Positions 1 through 11,800 of a DNA stretch of 64,000 nucleotides are shown here, piece by piece (position 1 is the first letter of the stretch; each line of letters opens with the position of its first letter). The notes beneath the pieces were generated by a model. The model ran no database searches. It saw only the letters and a list, made by a program, of their open reading frames with translations, and was not told where the DNA came from. The translations under genes were made by a program, and so were the position numbers. The DNA is from Austropuccinia psidii (lineage: Eukaryota > Basidiomycota > Pucciniomycetes > Pucciniales > Sphaerophragmiaceae). The stretch spans positions 62,985,112 through 63,049,111 of the forward strand of contig JALGQZ010000004.1 in the NCBI GenBank assembly GCA_023105745.1. Direction: 5' to 3'.

Positions 1-250
1 TCAATTCAGACCCATTGTTGGTTTGTAACCTACCAATTTTGTAGGGAGTGTGGTTGGAGAATTGAGTCACCCATGTTATGAGCTATAGCTTTGCTTCTGT
101 CTTATTCTTCAAAGGTATTTCCACCACCAGTCAGGAGAAGGCATACTGAAACATTAGCATATATTTCTTATTTTAAATGCTTTTTGCAATGGGACCTATC
201 AGATCAGCACATATTAGGTCTCCAGGGGCAGTTATGATATTTCTTGTGAG
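1..250 (-). pseudogene. Copia integrase core, N-terminal half, broken
   Basis: The minus-strand translation shows the start of an rve integrase core: a GDLICADLIGPI block carrying the first catalytic Asp, then YMLM-FQYAFS, and near the edge LQTNNGSEL. In Copia integrases the last block normally reads TDNG-E, so the second catalytic Asp is replaced by Asn here. At least three in-frame stops interrupt the reading. The remainder, with the catalytic Glu, lies outside the window. A G-to-A change in the codon, which is C-to-T on the other strand, would explain the Asp-to-Asn loss. Confidence 0.7.
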
Positions 251-253
251 GGA

Positions 254-448
254 TTAGCCAGCCAAGTGTTGGCTCCTGGCTAGCACACAAGATTGGAAGA
301 CAGATTGAGATTCAAGTTTTTTCTGCGGTATTCCTTCTGCCGCATCAAATTTCAGTAGTCGTGAGAGGTTTGGTAGGGCTAAGTGAGAGAACCGCCAATG
401 CCATAATAAAGGTATGTTGGGTAATTTGAAGTTTGGAGTAGGGTACAC
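254..448 (-). pseudogene. Copia GAG-pre-integrase domain
   Basis: A 64-codon open stretch contains LLWHWRFSHLALPNLSRLL, which is the typical Copia pre-integrase zinc-binding block (W-H-x-R-x-x-H). It ends with SCVLARSQHL, where the C-x2-C pair normally sits; the second Cys is not seen. It is directly followed on the minus strand by the integrase core. It is a fragment of a former polyprotein, not a separate gene. Confidence 0.75.
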
Positions 449-649
449 TTATAGATCAATTGGAGAGGGCTCTTTGTTGTGACCAGCCTGATATCAGGAA
501 TGATTTTTGGGATATTACCACAAGGTGGAGATGAAACAGAAATAAACCATTGAAAGTTACAATTGAAATTAGGAATAGTGTTGCCTTGTTGATGAAATTA
601 AAACAACTTGTTTTGGAAACTGATTGATATTCCTTGTAAGAAAAATTTC

Positions 650-868
650 CCAAGAGACGGAACTATTCCTGGTATGTGCTTACATTATAGTACATCTTTG
701 ATCAGGAGTGACCTATCACAAGTATTCAAAACAATGTGTCTTATTTCCCCTACATGAAATTTGTTGTGTGATGCCACAGTAAAGATCATATTAGTAGGGG
801 TTAATCTAGTAAACTGAGAGATATCTCCCACCACAGAGTGAGTATCCCCCAAATATGGCATTGCTTCG
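650..868 (-). pseudogene. Copia aspartic protease remnant
   Basis: The minus-strand frame reads YLGDTHSVVGDISQFTRL, followed by SHNKFHVGEIRHIVLNT and SLLIKDVL before a stop. This matches the Copia-type protease, in which D-S-G-A-S/T-H is followed by a short linker and a G-x-I-x-L-N segment. The active-site motif is altered: G-D-T-H stands where D-S-G-A-T-H is expected. The next frame continues with a LGKF-like segment toward the pre-integrase domain. It sits between the zinc knuckle and GAG-pre-integrase, as expected. Non-functional. Confidence 0.6.
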
Positions 869-968
869 CTGTTTCTTAATAGCAGTATGCTTCCAATTTC
901 TGCGACAGCTTCATTTTGCTTGATTTGGTGTGACTATTACTAATTTCTTGCGCCCTTGCACGCAGTTT

Positions 969-1868
969 GCATTCATGGGCCCAGTGACCAGCTCATAGGC
1001 AGTAAAAACAGGGATTGTTGGGTGTCAGCCCTTGTTTTTACCAGTTCTCCGCCTTTGTTGTATTGTTTGTAGCTCTGGATTTATTTTTTTTGTGAGGATG
1101 TTTATTGTCTTTTCCCTTTTTTGGAGAAAGCTTTCCTTTGGTGTGAATACTTGATATTTTCTGGTATTCTTGGCTCTATTTATTTGATGTTAGCTGTCTT
1201 ATAATATCCAGGATGTCCTCACCATTAATTTTCAGTTCTGGATTGGTTGCTTTGCGAGTATCGAGTGCACTGGTTAGTTTCTCTTTGAATTGTGGCACCG
1301 ATAAAAAATATAAGATTTTCACCAAGTTGTCCTCATGCCTTGAGCCTATTTGATGGTGTTTTGAATAGTGATCACATGGCTGACCATGTTGAACAATTTA
1401 TCACCAGCATGTATTAGAGTGTTTAGTTGGTGTACCACTGCAGACCAGGAGGTTTTAAAGAAACAATTTTTTATGGCTTGGAAGATAGCCCTACCACTAG
1501 TTATTTGGATCCTAGTTTGAATGGAGTCAAAAAGGGTGGGGTCAACACTATTACAGATGAAAGATTTCGGAGGAGGATATGATTTTTTTTGCTGGAGGCA
1601 AAGTAATGAAGATCTTCATAAAAGTAACTGATCCAGGTATTGATTAAGTTGGAGGACTAAGAATTGAAGTTGCTTCCATCCATTGATAGTTTGGGATGGA
1701 TGTCTTTGGAAATTTTACCATATCGTTCAAGGGTTTCAGCTTGTTTTTTGGCTTTCTCCAGGATTGATAGAGTAAAAATATCAGGTGTTACAAAAGGATT
1801 ATCCATGTTTTATGGTGCTATGAAATTTTGGCTTCTTGAAGTGGTGCTATTGTAACTTCTTCCGGAAT
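969..1868 (-). pseudogene. Copia gag with CCHC zinc knuckle, broken
   Basis: At 969-1010 the minus strand encodes C-F-Y-C-L-stop-A-G-H-W-A-H-E-C. This is a complete C-x2-C-x4-H-x4-C zinc knuckle interrupted by a single TGA. A CGA-to-TGA change (a decayed CpG) would explain the stop. Upstream (1010-1868) the UBN2-type gag body is recognisable from charged stretches such as LTSALDTRKATNPELKING but is broken by many stops. The start codon cannot be placed. Confidence 0.6.
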
Positions 1869-1941
1869 GTGTTTGCAGTAAGTTTTACAGGTTTTGTTTT
1901 TGAAAATAATATATTGATGAGTTATATTTGTAGCAGTAGGT

Positions 1942-1952
1942 GGCCCATAACC
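1942..1952 (-). other. Primer binding site, half-tRNA-iMet type
   Basis: The minus strand reads GGTTATGGGCC, complementary to the anticodon arm of initiator tRNA-Met (GGCCCATAACC with anticodon CAU). Copia-class elements are known to prime from a cleaved initiator-tRNA half with this kind of site. It lies immediately upstream of gag, where the 5' LTR should end. The LTR end itself (…ATA instead of …CA) looks mutated. Confidence 0.55.
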
Positions 1953-2978
1953 TATTTTTCACTGACGGGTTTTAATTAAGAATGTATTATGTATTACAAT
2001 TTAAGTAATGCTTATAAGTGATAATTATTAATTAAAACAAGATATATATATATATATTACTACAATCTCCCCTTTATATTAAAATACGAAGAAATAGATT
2101 GTTCCTGGAATATAAAAGAAAAATAAAAGATCAGATCTCCCCTGAAGAGAGGAGAATCTTTGAGAATTGCGGCTTTTTATATATTAATTACAGGTATACT
2201 GTATTTGTGTTAAGTTGTGGTTGATGGAATATTGGGGAAGAAGGGACTGAAACATCTAGGTTTCATTACAGCTTCAAAGGAATAAATCAATCAAATGAAA
2301 ACCTTGAAATTTTAGATGCAAATAGAGTTCTTATTTGAATTATAGCTTTCTCTTGTTTGGCTATAGAACCCCACTTAATAGTGATATCAATCTTTATAAT
2401 AATTCCAATTGAATTCAAAAAAGAAATAAAAATATCAAGATATTGAGATAAAGAGAGTCTACATTTTGAAAGAAATAAGTTACTCAAAGTGTCAAAAAAA
2501 TTCTTTTAATTAGAACAATCATAGTTGTTCACTAAATAATAGGTTTTTCCTAATCAAAAAAATAAGAAAACTTTTGGAATATTATCTAACAATTGTATAC
2601 ATGCATTTATTGATTGGGGAGAAATCATATTGTAAAAATATTTTTTTTGTAAAACAGAAGCTTACTTCACCAAAAAACAGGGCTCTGGGAATTGGATTAA
2701 AATAAGTGCTATTTGAGGTATCAAATTCACCATTCCTTTCATAAGTCTAAGTAGAAATACCAAACTCGTCTTTCTTCGTTCATGATTGTTTGAATTCTTT
2801 AAACATCTTAGATGACTTACTGCAAAGGTCCAGTATTAAAGGATATTAATTATTTTTTCGTCTTTGGCTATACAACATGCATATTTAGTTTAGTTAATTT
2901 TTAGATTCCAAGCACAAAATCAGGTTTACATTGCTGTTTTTTAACTACTTTCTTGATAAATAAATTTGGAATTCCCTT
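1953..2978. other. Presumed remains of the Copia 5' LTR plus AT-rich DNA
   Basis: This stretch lies upstream of the Copia primer binding site and should contain its 5' LTR, but no second LTR is in the window to define the ends. A short (AT)n run occurs at about 2042-2057. No gene is seen. Confidence 0.3.
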
Positions 2979-3059
2979 TTATCCGATCCTATGCCAGTAG
3001 TTCAAAGCTGAGATTCTTTGGAACAAATTTGTCTTAAGCCAATATATATTTTCATAATG

Positions 3060-3940
3060 AGATTTTGGCGTTTGGCGGGCTCCAATATTCATTTGCGAGA
3101 CTTTCAAAAGTATATATTCCCCAAATGAAAGATTCTGAGAGTGGAATCCTTGCATTGATTCAGGTTTGGATAATGGATATGGCTGTTGCAATTGCCGAAT
3201 ACCAAGCAAATACATGGTGGCGTGCAAGTGCTGGAGCTAGTTGTTAGGTATGCTCTTATAGGGGGAGCATAGGACTTGCGAAACCCGAGGTCGATGCTGG
3301 GACCTTCCAGAACGCTCGTAAGCTCACCCACAGGTCGGCCTACCCAGGACCACGGCCCTGCTGTCGTTGCGTATAAAAAGGCGGGTGAGTTCTTTCCTTG
3401 AACTCCATGGAACCGCGGTCCGAGTTTACGAACGAAGACTTTCGACCGATTGGGAGCTGCCCGGCTTAGGCCACGATGGGCTTCTTGCTTGCCATGTTCT
3501 CATTACGAACACCCTCAGTCGACGGTTAACCAATATTAAATGCCGCTCCTCCGGAATTTGTTCACTTGGCTTCGTATATTGGGTTTTTGCGGGCATGTTC
3601 CTGTGAAGTCTATACCAGGTTGCACTAAGAAGCCTCGTGACGCATGCCGTTGGATTTGGCTGGATTATATTCCTTGGCTTGCCATATCTGCTTCGGCGTG
3701 GGTTCCTATGGTTCCATGAAAGGTCGAGCAAAACCATAATCCAAACACTTCTATTTCTCCGGGTAACCTTTGTTGTAGATAGATACCTCCAGTTGAGCCT
3801 TGAGCGTAATGTACTATTTCTATTTGGCCGTGCTAGATTTGTCCTCAGTATCCTCCAATGCCCTTCCACCTACGTTTTTACCATGAAGCCAGCCCATCTG
3901 TGAGCTGGTCGTCAGCATTACATTTTGAATGTCGAGCCTA
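3060..3940 (+). other. CpG-retaining segment with TATA-like promoter, possible solo LTR
   Basis: This stretch is visibly richer in G, C and CpG than its surroundings. From 3242 it begins TGTTAGGTATGC, an LTR-like start. It carries a TATA box (TATAAAAAGG) at about 3373-3382 and continues with CpG-rich sequence. No matching LTR end or target-site duplication was found. Open frames of 79-147 codons on both strands do not resemble known proteins. Two readings are possible: a young solo LTR, or the promoter or 3' part of the minus-strand gene candidate next to it. Confidence 0.3.
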
Positions 3941-4040
3941 TTTCAAGTTGATTAGATGCGGAGTCTGAATCGGTCTGTAACTGAGCTTCGGCTGGGATTT
4001 CGTAGGTTTCTTTCAAAAACTGTTGGAAATCCTCCCTTCG

Positions 4041-4512
4041 TCATAAGCCAAGTTCTTGAATTCCGAGATTGCAGCTCAACTCCGAAATAATATGACCTTT
4101 GCAGTCACTTCCCTTGCACCTCGCATGCGATTGTGCAGCTTCGTTCGAACCTACGCCAACGTATGGGGGTGATGCCTTCATTCTCCTGAATGTCTCGTGT
4201 TGGCTATCAATATTTGTGAAAAGAAGCTCACCAACAGAAAACTGATTGGGAATTCCAACCACCTTACTTCCTTTATCATAAAATCTGGTTTGATTGAATC
4301 TGTTTGACTTTCATAAACACTATTGCAGTGAAATGCCTTTTAAATCCAAAAAGAATCAAAGCATGATGTTACCTGTCACCTTCATTGTCTGCGACTATAT
4401 TAATGATAACTTCATTTAGCCTTAAAAAAAGTTGAGCAGCATCGATTGGAGGCAAATATTTTTGTAACTTGCATCCCACATCCAAGACATTCAAGATGCA
4501 TTTTGAAGATGA
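4041..4512 (-). pseudogene. Candidate split gene fragment, unidentified
   Basis: Two minus-strand exon-like stretches join in frame across a plausible 106-nt GT-AG intron (4267-4372). The first (4373 to about 4512) reads LNVLDVGCKLQKYL then PPIDAAQLFLRLNEVI, ending at a GTAACA donor. The second (4041-4266) reads VVGIPNQFSVGELLFTNI then DSQHETFRRMKA and ends at a TGA, beyond which the same frame stays open for about 40 more codons (EDFQQFLKETYEI). Amino-acid composition and CpG retention look like a real protein. I do not recognise the family. It may be a captured or decayed host gene, or an unfamiliar transposon protein. The 5' exons are not found. Confidence 0.35.
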
Positions 4513-4676
4513 ACTTCACTATCGAAAAAGAATAAACACCTCTGATAAGGTGGAGAGGATAGGCATCTCTTTCAAAGTTTCACTATCTGGGTGCCATAAA
4601 CCCACCTGGGGATTGCTGCTTCTTCCTGTATTATTTGGAATTATGTCAAACTAATAGACTTATTTTATCAATCAAA

Positions 4677-4746
4677 AAGCATAATTTCAAAGAGCTATAA
4701 GCATAATTTCAAAGAGCTATAAGCATAATTTCAAAGAGCTATAAGC
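4677..4746. repeat. 22-bp tandem repeat, 3.2 copies
   Basis: Three identical 22-bp units (AAGCATAATTTCAAAGAGCT plus AT) follow each other exactly, then AAGC of a fourth. Confidence 0.95.
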
Positions 4747-7700
4747 TAAAACTGGATGGTTTCTATAGGTAAAAAGGAATTTTAAGAAAAAGTCTTAGAT
4801 GAAAATCATTATTGCATTCTTCTCTGAGAAACTTTGAAGATGAAACTATTTCCCTTCTTACTAATACAGCAGTAAATAGATCTCAAATGACCCTAATTCT
4901 GTATCATCTTTTTCAGTACATCTTGGAAATTGAATGTGCTATAATTTATGGAATCCTTTCAATCCATGACTTATTGTGAAAGGTCCTTACAATATCTTTT
5001 GCCTTGAATCACTTAGTTAAAAGCCCAAATGGGCTAAAAAAAGTGAAATATTTCCAAAACATTTTCTGAGAAAATTTTATGTACTGTTTAGGACACATAA
5101 GGGAAGTGGTTAAAATTATTATTTGGCCTTGGATGAAAAAAACTAACTCTGTGAACACACAAAATTTATTTAGAGAGATAAGGAAAGTCATACATCACAA
5201 TTAAGCCTAAAATAAGAGTGCCATTTATTTCTTACCACCAAGATTAAACTGGCTGAAGTAATAGTTTTACTCTGAGAACAAATGTGATAATTAGTAACCT
5301 TTTCTAGTCCCAAGAAGTATGAAAGGCTAACTTTTCTCACTGAAAGGTAAATTCATCATCCTATCATCAATATTATAGCACATTGAATCTTTTTCTATAA
5401 GAAAAACTTCTGGAATCAATTTGAGATAATTTTTTCATTCCCTTTTATAGCTAGAAATCTCATAATTAATTCAAAAAGAGATTTAAGTAGATTGAACTCC
5501 AATATTTTCAGATATTGAAGCAAACTTAATCTATCTTCAATAAAACTTAAATTTTTTTTTACCCATGAATTTAGAGATTTCATAGTAATTATCAAACACA
5601 GTCAAATTCTTACTCTAGAAAATATAAGAATTTATTAATCTCACATTAATTTAATTTAAGTTTCTAAGAAAAATACCACATCAAAAAACTGGGTTTTGTA
5701 ACCCAGTAATTGGAAATTTCAGAAAAATTTAAAATTTGATTTTTCTTCTTAAACCTAAATCAGCCACAAATATCAATACTACTCATCAGGCTTTCTTACC
5801 CCCTCTCAAATTTCATTTTCAACATCAGTAAATCAATGCCTGTTCTATTTTATTAATTTTGATTTTTAAAAAAAACATAAAGAAATATTTTTGTTCTTTT
5901 CAAACTCAAAAGTCACTGAAAAAAGGCTTGTAACAAAACGTTTTGGGATTATTGAGCATTTTGTGACTCATTTCTTGATAAGCAATGTGCTTAGTATATC
6001 GATCTTTATCTTCTCCCTCGGTTTCAAAGTCTTTACTTACTATATTCACTTAATTTTAATTATTATTTTTTCACTTTCTAATATATATTTAGCAAATTTC
6101 CTTATTCCTTATGATTATTGAATTTTTTTCCTGATTGCGTGGCTATGGAAATACATGATTGAGACCATTTTTGGGAAATCCTATGAGAAAATGAAAGTAT
6201 AATGGCTGAATTAGTTGTTAATAAAAAAATTCACATCAAAAAATGAATTAAAATTTATGTTACACTTGAAGTAACTGTCTTTTCCATTTTTTGGAAAAAT
6301 CATTTCAACTAACTAACTTTTAATTTTAGCTTTTGACACAATGTTATCACCTTATATTTATAAATCTAATATTCCAATAGTATAGCTTATATCACCCTGA
6401 GAAAGTTTTTTTAAAAAAGAGAATAAGGCTTTTAGCTGAGTATTATTTCAATTATACAAAGAGAAAAATAATTGGCTTTGTGTACTTAACCCTAATAAAT
6501 CCTGATTTCATTTTTTTAATTTAATTGAGAATGAAATATATAACAGTAATATTTGGTATTATCAATCTGTATTAAAGAGAAATCTTATTTAATTGAGAAA
6601 TGTTAATCACTTTGAGCTCATATGGACTTCTTATGTTTCATGGGAAAAACCTTAGCCAAATATATGAGTCTTTTATGTGTGAAGAATTCATATGATTTTA
6701 ATGAGTGGAGTCTAGTTTGAGATTTTCAATTGGGAATAAACTGAATAATTTAGACAAGTGTGGTTTTTGGGAATAGAGATTATAGGATTTTTTACCTAAA
6801 ATACAATTGAAACTCCGATAAGGGATTTGACTAAAGAAATTATGTGATCAATTTTTTGTGAGATTAACTCATGTATCAATAAAATCTAAGGAGCTACAAA
6901 CACTATAAGAGCCTCATAAATCAAAACATTGTCTCAAGAATGATACAAGCTCAAAATTTGGGGTTGTGAAATATATCAAAATCTAAAGCATATTTCTTGA
7001 GCTACATGCTTAAGAGATGAAGTTTGATTTTATGTATTTTGGGTAATTGCATTATAAATTCCTCTAAAAGGCCTACATTAAGGGGTATAAATATTGAAGA
7101 AATCTTCTTTTTATGGAAGACTTCTGATTTGATGGATCCATCCTTTAATTAAGGAAACAATTTGTGTTCTTACTAGAAAGGTAGTTATCAAAATTTGCAC
7201 AAAAAAAAAATTATTTTAATATTTTATTAAAATAAAACTCCTATTTCTAACCTCCCATTCAATTTTCAACTAAATATTTCATTCCTCCTTTGAGATCAAA
7301 GTCTTCCAATATCTCCATTCTATTGATATTAGGCTATAATTAAGCCACTGTCTTAAATACACACTGTGGTATAAATATTCAATTTAAAAGATCTCTACAT
7401 TGGTTGTTTCTATTATAAATGTAAAATTTTGGCTTAAATGATATTTTGGGATAAGTATCATAATCCGATTCACCCCAATAAAGCATGGTATATTATAATT
7501 CAAGGGTATTAAATGAAATATTATCTTATAGAGCACAGCTACACCATTCTGCATCGAATAAATAATATCTTAAAGACCAGTTTAACTAAATTGTTTTTTA
7601 AATTAATCCATTTTCCAAAAATATCAAGATTCTCTTTATTCATGCCCTTCAGGTACTGAGAAACCCTCCTAAAAAAGGATTGGAGCTACCACAGGGATAA

Positions 7701-8018
7701 ATTAAGTAAATATTTATTGGAAAGATTTTAGAATCATAAAGCTTGTAAAATTACACAGTATTAATTTGGATTACTCTGAAATGCGCTGTATCAACACTTA
7801 TAGGTAGAACAGGGAGTAATACATCCATTTTTGAAATGACTACAGGCTCAAATCTATTAATCATCTTGGGAATTTTATACATTATTATGAATTTTACATT
7901 ATGATATTTTATCATTAAGCAGAAATTCAAGATATATTAATTATGATCAATATTTAGTTTAAAATATATTTCAATACATTCTAAAAATAAGATAAATACC
8001 TTTTCACATAAAAACATA
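4747..8018. other. AT-rich intergenic DNA, no gene recognised
   Basis: About 3.3 kb with very few CpGs and short open frames only (at most 76 codons, without recognisable motifs). It probably consists of transposon remnants too old to identify by eye. Confidence 0.6.
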
Positions 8019-8026
8019 TATCTATA

Positions 8027-9029
8027 GGGTGTTGGTAAACACATGTAAGCCCTTACTTGTTTTTACCAATTTATGGCCAAAACACATAAGTGGCCTATTT
8101 TTTTAAAGAAAATTCCTCAGGATTAGTTTTGATGATTTTCTTAATTTTTTTCCATATTTTTTCAAACATGGGATGTAAAGATCCCCAAATGTTTTAATTT
8201 TTTTTGCTCAATTTCTCCAATTTGGCCAATTTAGAAAAAATTGCCTATTTTTTTAGAAAAAATTCATTAGAAATGTTTCCACTTATTAATTTACATAATT
8301 TATTTTCTAAAATAAAGGGGAGAGAACCTTGAGAATCAAAAACCAGAAAGCCAAACCTTTGGTTTTTTTTGTGGTGGGAAAATTATAGGCCCAAAAAGTG
8401 TGTTTTTTCTGTTTTTTTTGTTCATGTTTGTAAGTAAATTGAAAATACCATTTATGAAATCAATGGAATTAAAAATGTAATTTATGAAATTGATTGAAGT
8501 TAAAATGCCATAATAATGCCATCAATGGCATACACAGTGCCATAACAATTACATAAATGGAATCAAAAGTGACATTTATGGAATGATTTACAGTTCCATA
8601 AATGGCATCAACAACAGAATAACAATGCGATTTATGGCATTAACAGTGCCATCAATGTCATTAACAACAGAATAACAATGCCATTTCTGGCATTAACAGT
8701 GCCATCAATGGCATCAACAATTACATGTAAATTCCATAAATGGTATTAACAGTAACAGAAAAATTCCATAAATGGAATCAAAAATGACATGGAAATGCAA
8801 TAAATGGTATTAACAGTAACATAAAAATGCCATAAATGGCATCAACAATGACATAGAAATTCCAAGAAAAGAATAGAAATGCCATAAATGGGGTTTTGCT
8901 CAATACAGGTGTTTTTTTATCTACATTTCAATTAAAAAACACCCATTATGTGTTTTTACCAATTTATGGTAAAACATGTAAGGGTTTACATGTTTTTACC
9001 AAATTTCTTACATGGGTTTACCAAAACCC
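8027..9029 (+). mobile_element. 1.0-kb non-autonomous DNA transposon, copy 1
   Basis: The element is bounded by inverted termini, GGGTGTTGGTAAACACATGT on the left and the complement of GGTAAACCCATGTAAG-type sequence with …ACCAAAACCC on the right. It is flanked by a perfect 8-bp duplication TATCTATA (8019-8026 and 9030-9037). Subterminal regions repeat the GGTAAAAACACATAAG motif. The interior holds a variable minisatellite built from ATGGCAT/ATGCCAT units (about 8440-8890) and a unique core at about 8320-8430. It encodes no transposase. The 8-bp duplication fits the hAT superfamily, although the termini lack the usual CAGGG start. A second copy lies inverted at 30960-31981. Confidence 0.85.
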
Positions 9030-9037
9030 TATCTATA

Positions 9038-11539
9038 TTTATGCTTTCTTGGTAGAAACTTTAGTCTTTTCTTTATATTACTCAAGATAAATTCAATTAT
9101 TAATTGTATTTTTGTAAAATATCAATATTGATTACTCCAATTTCATATCATTTTGTATTATAATTAGCTTAATAATTACTCATTAATCTGCTGGATCCAA
9201 AAAAATGCATCATTAAGAAGAATTGTTTTTTTACTGTTCACATCTGGCACTTCCATTCAAAAAATCAACTTCCATCAAGAAGCTTGTCTTTCAAAATCTT
9301 CCAAATTGTACACATTTTCCATGAAAAAGGGATTTAAGGTGCTTGGGTGTCCTCCATTGGGCCAAATATAGAATATGGGAGCAAAATAAGTAACATAAAA
9401 AAATTCATCCAAATAAAAAACAGTTCCCATGTGAACTTTAAAAGTTTCCACTTGAATTATTCTATTCAGAGTTATTCAAATGAGTGTTAATATATCTGAA
9501 TTGAAAGTTCAAAATTGAACTTCTTTAAATATATATTTCATACTTGGATAAATTGGGTTAAATAAAATATTATTCAAATTAAAATAGAAGAAATTGTACT
9601 TACTTTATAAGAATCTTCTTATTCTCTCTTTCATCATTTGAAACAACGTCTTTCCATAGATTTTCAAATATTTTGAGTTTAATAATTTGATTTTGAATAA
9701 ATGAAATATATTTGAAAATATTCATAGCCTTCAAAAATACATTAATAATAATCTGAAATATAGCTAATCTCAATCTGAAATTTTTTTGATATTTATGCAA
9801 TAATACCCAAAAAAAACCCATGTTTTTCAATTTTAAACCACATAATTCCCAAATTTATGCCCTAGTGTATCTATGAGATTAAAAATATTCATAAATTCAG
9901 CTATTAAATTTACGAAATTGAGCTATTCCAACTTAAGTAGAACTTGAGCTAATTTTGGGGACCATTGTGTGCAGATGTGTGAGGAAAATACAATAATTTA
10001 TTCCATTAATTGATTAATTATCCAAAAATTCTTCCTTTTTAATCAATATAATTATAGAGGACTGAAAAATTCAACCAGGCCGGATAATTTCAAAGCCAAA
10101 GAAATCTTTAGTTTTCCTGATCCATCAGGGTATCAAGAAAGCTAACGATACTTGATGTATAGCTTAGGAGCTGAAAATTGAATCAATCTTTTATTAATGT
10201 GTGAGAATATTTATAAAAAAAGGAAGATAACCTTAAATAGAGAAATGGTATTAAGCTAATTTCTATTGAAGTATATATAAGATCTCATACTATATTGAAC
10301 TTCAGTGCTACAAAAAGTTGTTATTGGTGGCATATAGATAAGAAGAAATATACCATGGCCAAGACAGTTCAGAAGTTAACCGGGGAATTTAGTATGGAAG
10401 AAGATTTGAAAAGGGGATTAATTAATTTGGAGCAAGACTTTGTAAACTGGGTCCTTCTTGTATTGAAATAAATTCTTTATTTGACAAAACTAATGAGAAA
10501 AAAGGAAACTTCAACTCCATTAGCAATTATTACTTTAAATGGATTCAGTTAAATAAAGATTATGAAAAATGTTTTCGTTGATAGTCATTATAAAAATGGC
10601 TGTAACTGACATAAGGTTTTCTCTTTAGAACTTGACCTTTGAGATATATTGGATTCAGGTAGAGAATAGGAGAGAAACTAAATTAAGAAAAATAATTTTT
10701 TGAATAAATTCAAACCAAATATGCAAGCCAAAAAGGTTCAATTAACTTGGCTTAATATCAGTTTTTGGTAAGGCTTGTCAAAGCTCAATAATTAAATAAT
10801 AAATTCTCAAATGAATTGCTTTCATTTACCATTTATTCTCAATTTTTTTGAACAATATTCTTTCTTGAGGAAACTAAAAATTCAAGGTCTTTCTTATATA
10901 GTTTTGCATAAATATCAAAGCTTCAATATGAATATTTTCTACAGCTCACTTTTGGAAATCTATAGATCAATAATATTGACACTAGGGCCTTTTCACTTTG
11001 TAATAAATGTTCTATTAATAAAAAGATTCCTCAAATAATTGAGTATTTTATGTGAATATATATAATATAAAGGGGATTCCCTCCTAACAAATTTTTCTCT
11101 TTTAGAAAAATATTTATTGAGTCAGAGATTAAAGTCCTTATTAATATTCTCTTATTAAAGTAATAATCTTAACTAAGATTTAATAAAATATAGATTCTAG
11201 TTACATGTCACATTTACTACTAGTGGTAAAGGATATTAAACCTTATTCCCACTCAAACTCACCAAACAAGGAAAGAATTTCTGTGTATGAGTGTCAAGTT
11301 TCAGAAATCTTCTTTAGGAACACATGAATCCTGTCATTATTCTTTCAGGATGAACTCAAGAGATACAGTTTTTGGATACACCAATATAGAGCTGTAAGAT
11401 CATGCAACCTCACCACACCTCTTGTAAAGAGCCTGAAATGTTCAAATCAATAAATATTCAGCTCAGAAGAGCTTGTATCTCTCTGTTCCAGGTCTGGTGG
11501 ATTCTCACATATACCAGCCCCTCTTCCTCCCTCTGAGGA
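9038..11539. other. AT-rich intergenic DNA, no gene recognised
   Basis: There are only short open frames. One 38-codon frame at 10355-10471 (starts MAKTVQKLTGEFSMEEDL) has a protein-like composition but no recognised relative; it may be a relic of a gag-like protein. Confidence 0.5.
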
Positions 11540-11800
11540 ATTTTACCTAGTTGATTAATGTATTCTATTTATTATTCCCTTTGGAATAACTTGATTTTAA
11601 TTATTAAGTTAGTATTAGCCCTCCCTGACTTATAAAGTGGAGTTTTAGTGGCCATATCCTTATTAAAACTTCTCCTCTTTTTTGACAGGTTGAAACAGTG
11701 AATTTGGACTTGATTGTTGTTAGCGGTCTTTTTTGTCTATTTCTAAGTTATTAATGTTATTTAAACTGCAATTATCATTTATTTCTTATTAGTAATCTTA
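11540..11800 (+). repeat. Dispersed repeat D, copy 1
   Basis: The block with ATATCCTTATTAAAACTTCT and a pyrimidine tract leading to TTTGACAGGTTGAAACAGTG matches 41760-41900 in the same orientation at moderate identity. It looks like a retroelement leader or LTR end. No coding sequence is recognised. Confidence 0.45.

Larger units (their letters stand above)
1..1868 (-). mobile_element. Decayed Ty1/Copia retrotransposon, gag-PR-INT part
   Basis: Read on the minus strand, the order of parts is gag (high coordinates), zinc knuckle, protease, GAG-pre-integrase, then the start of the integrase core at the window edge. This is the Copia order; RT and RNase H would lie beyond position 1. No frame is open for more than about 65 codons, and the coding potential is spread over several frames with stops, so the copy is dead. 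A half-tRNA primer binding site lies just upstream of gag at 1942-1952, which supports the orientation. The individual domains are listed separately. Confidence 0.8.

Noticed and set aside
3426..3869. 147-codon minus-strand frame in the CpG-rich island
   Set aside because: Arg-rich composition typical of an antisense frame. An opposite 88-codon frame overlaps it, and no motif is recognised.
4139..4165. GTTCGAACC suggesting a tRNA T-arm
   Set aside because: No acceptor, D or anticodon stems can be formed around it, and it lies inside the candidate exon.
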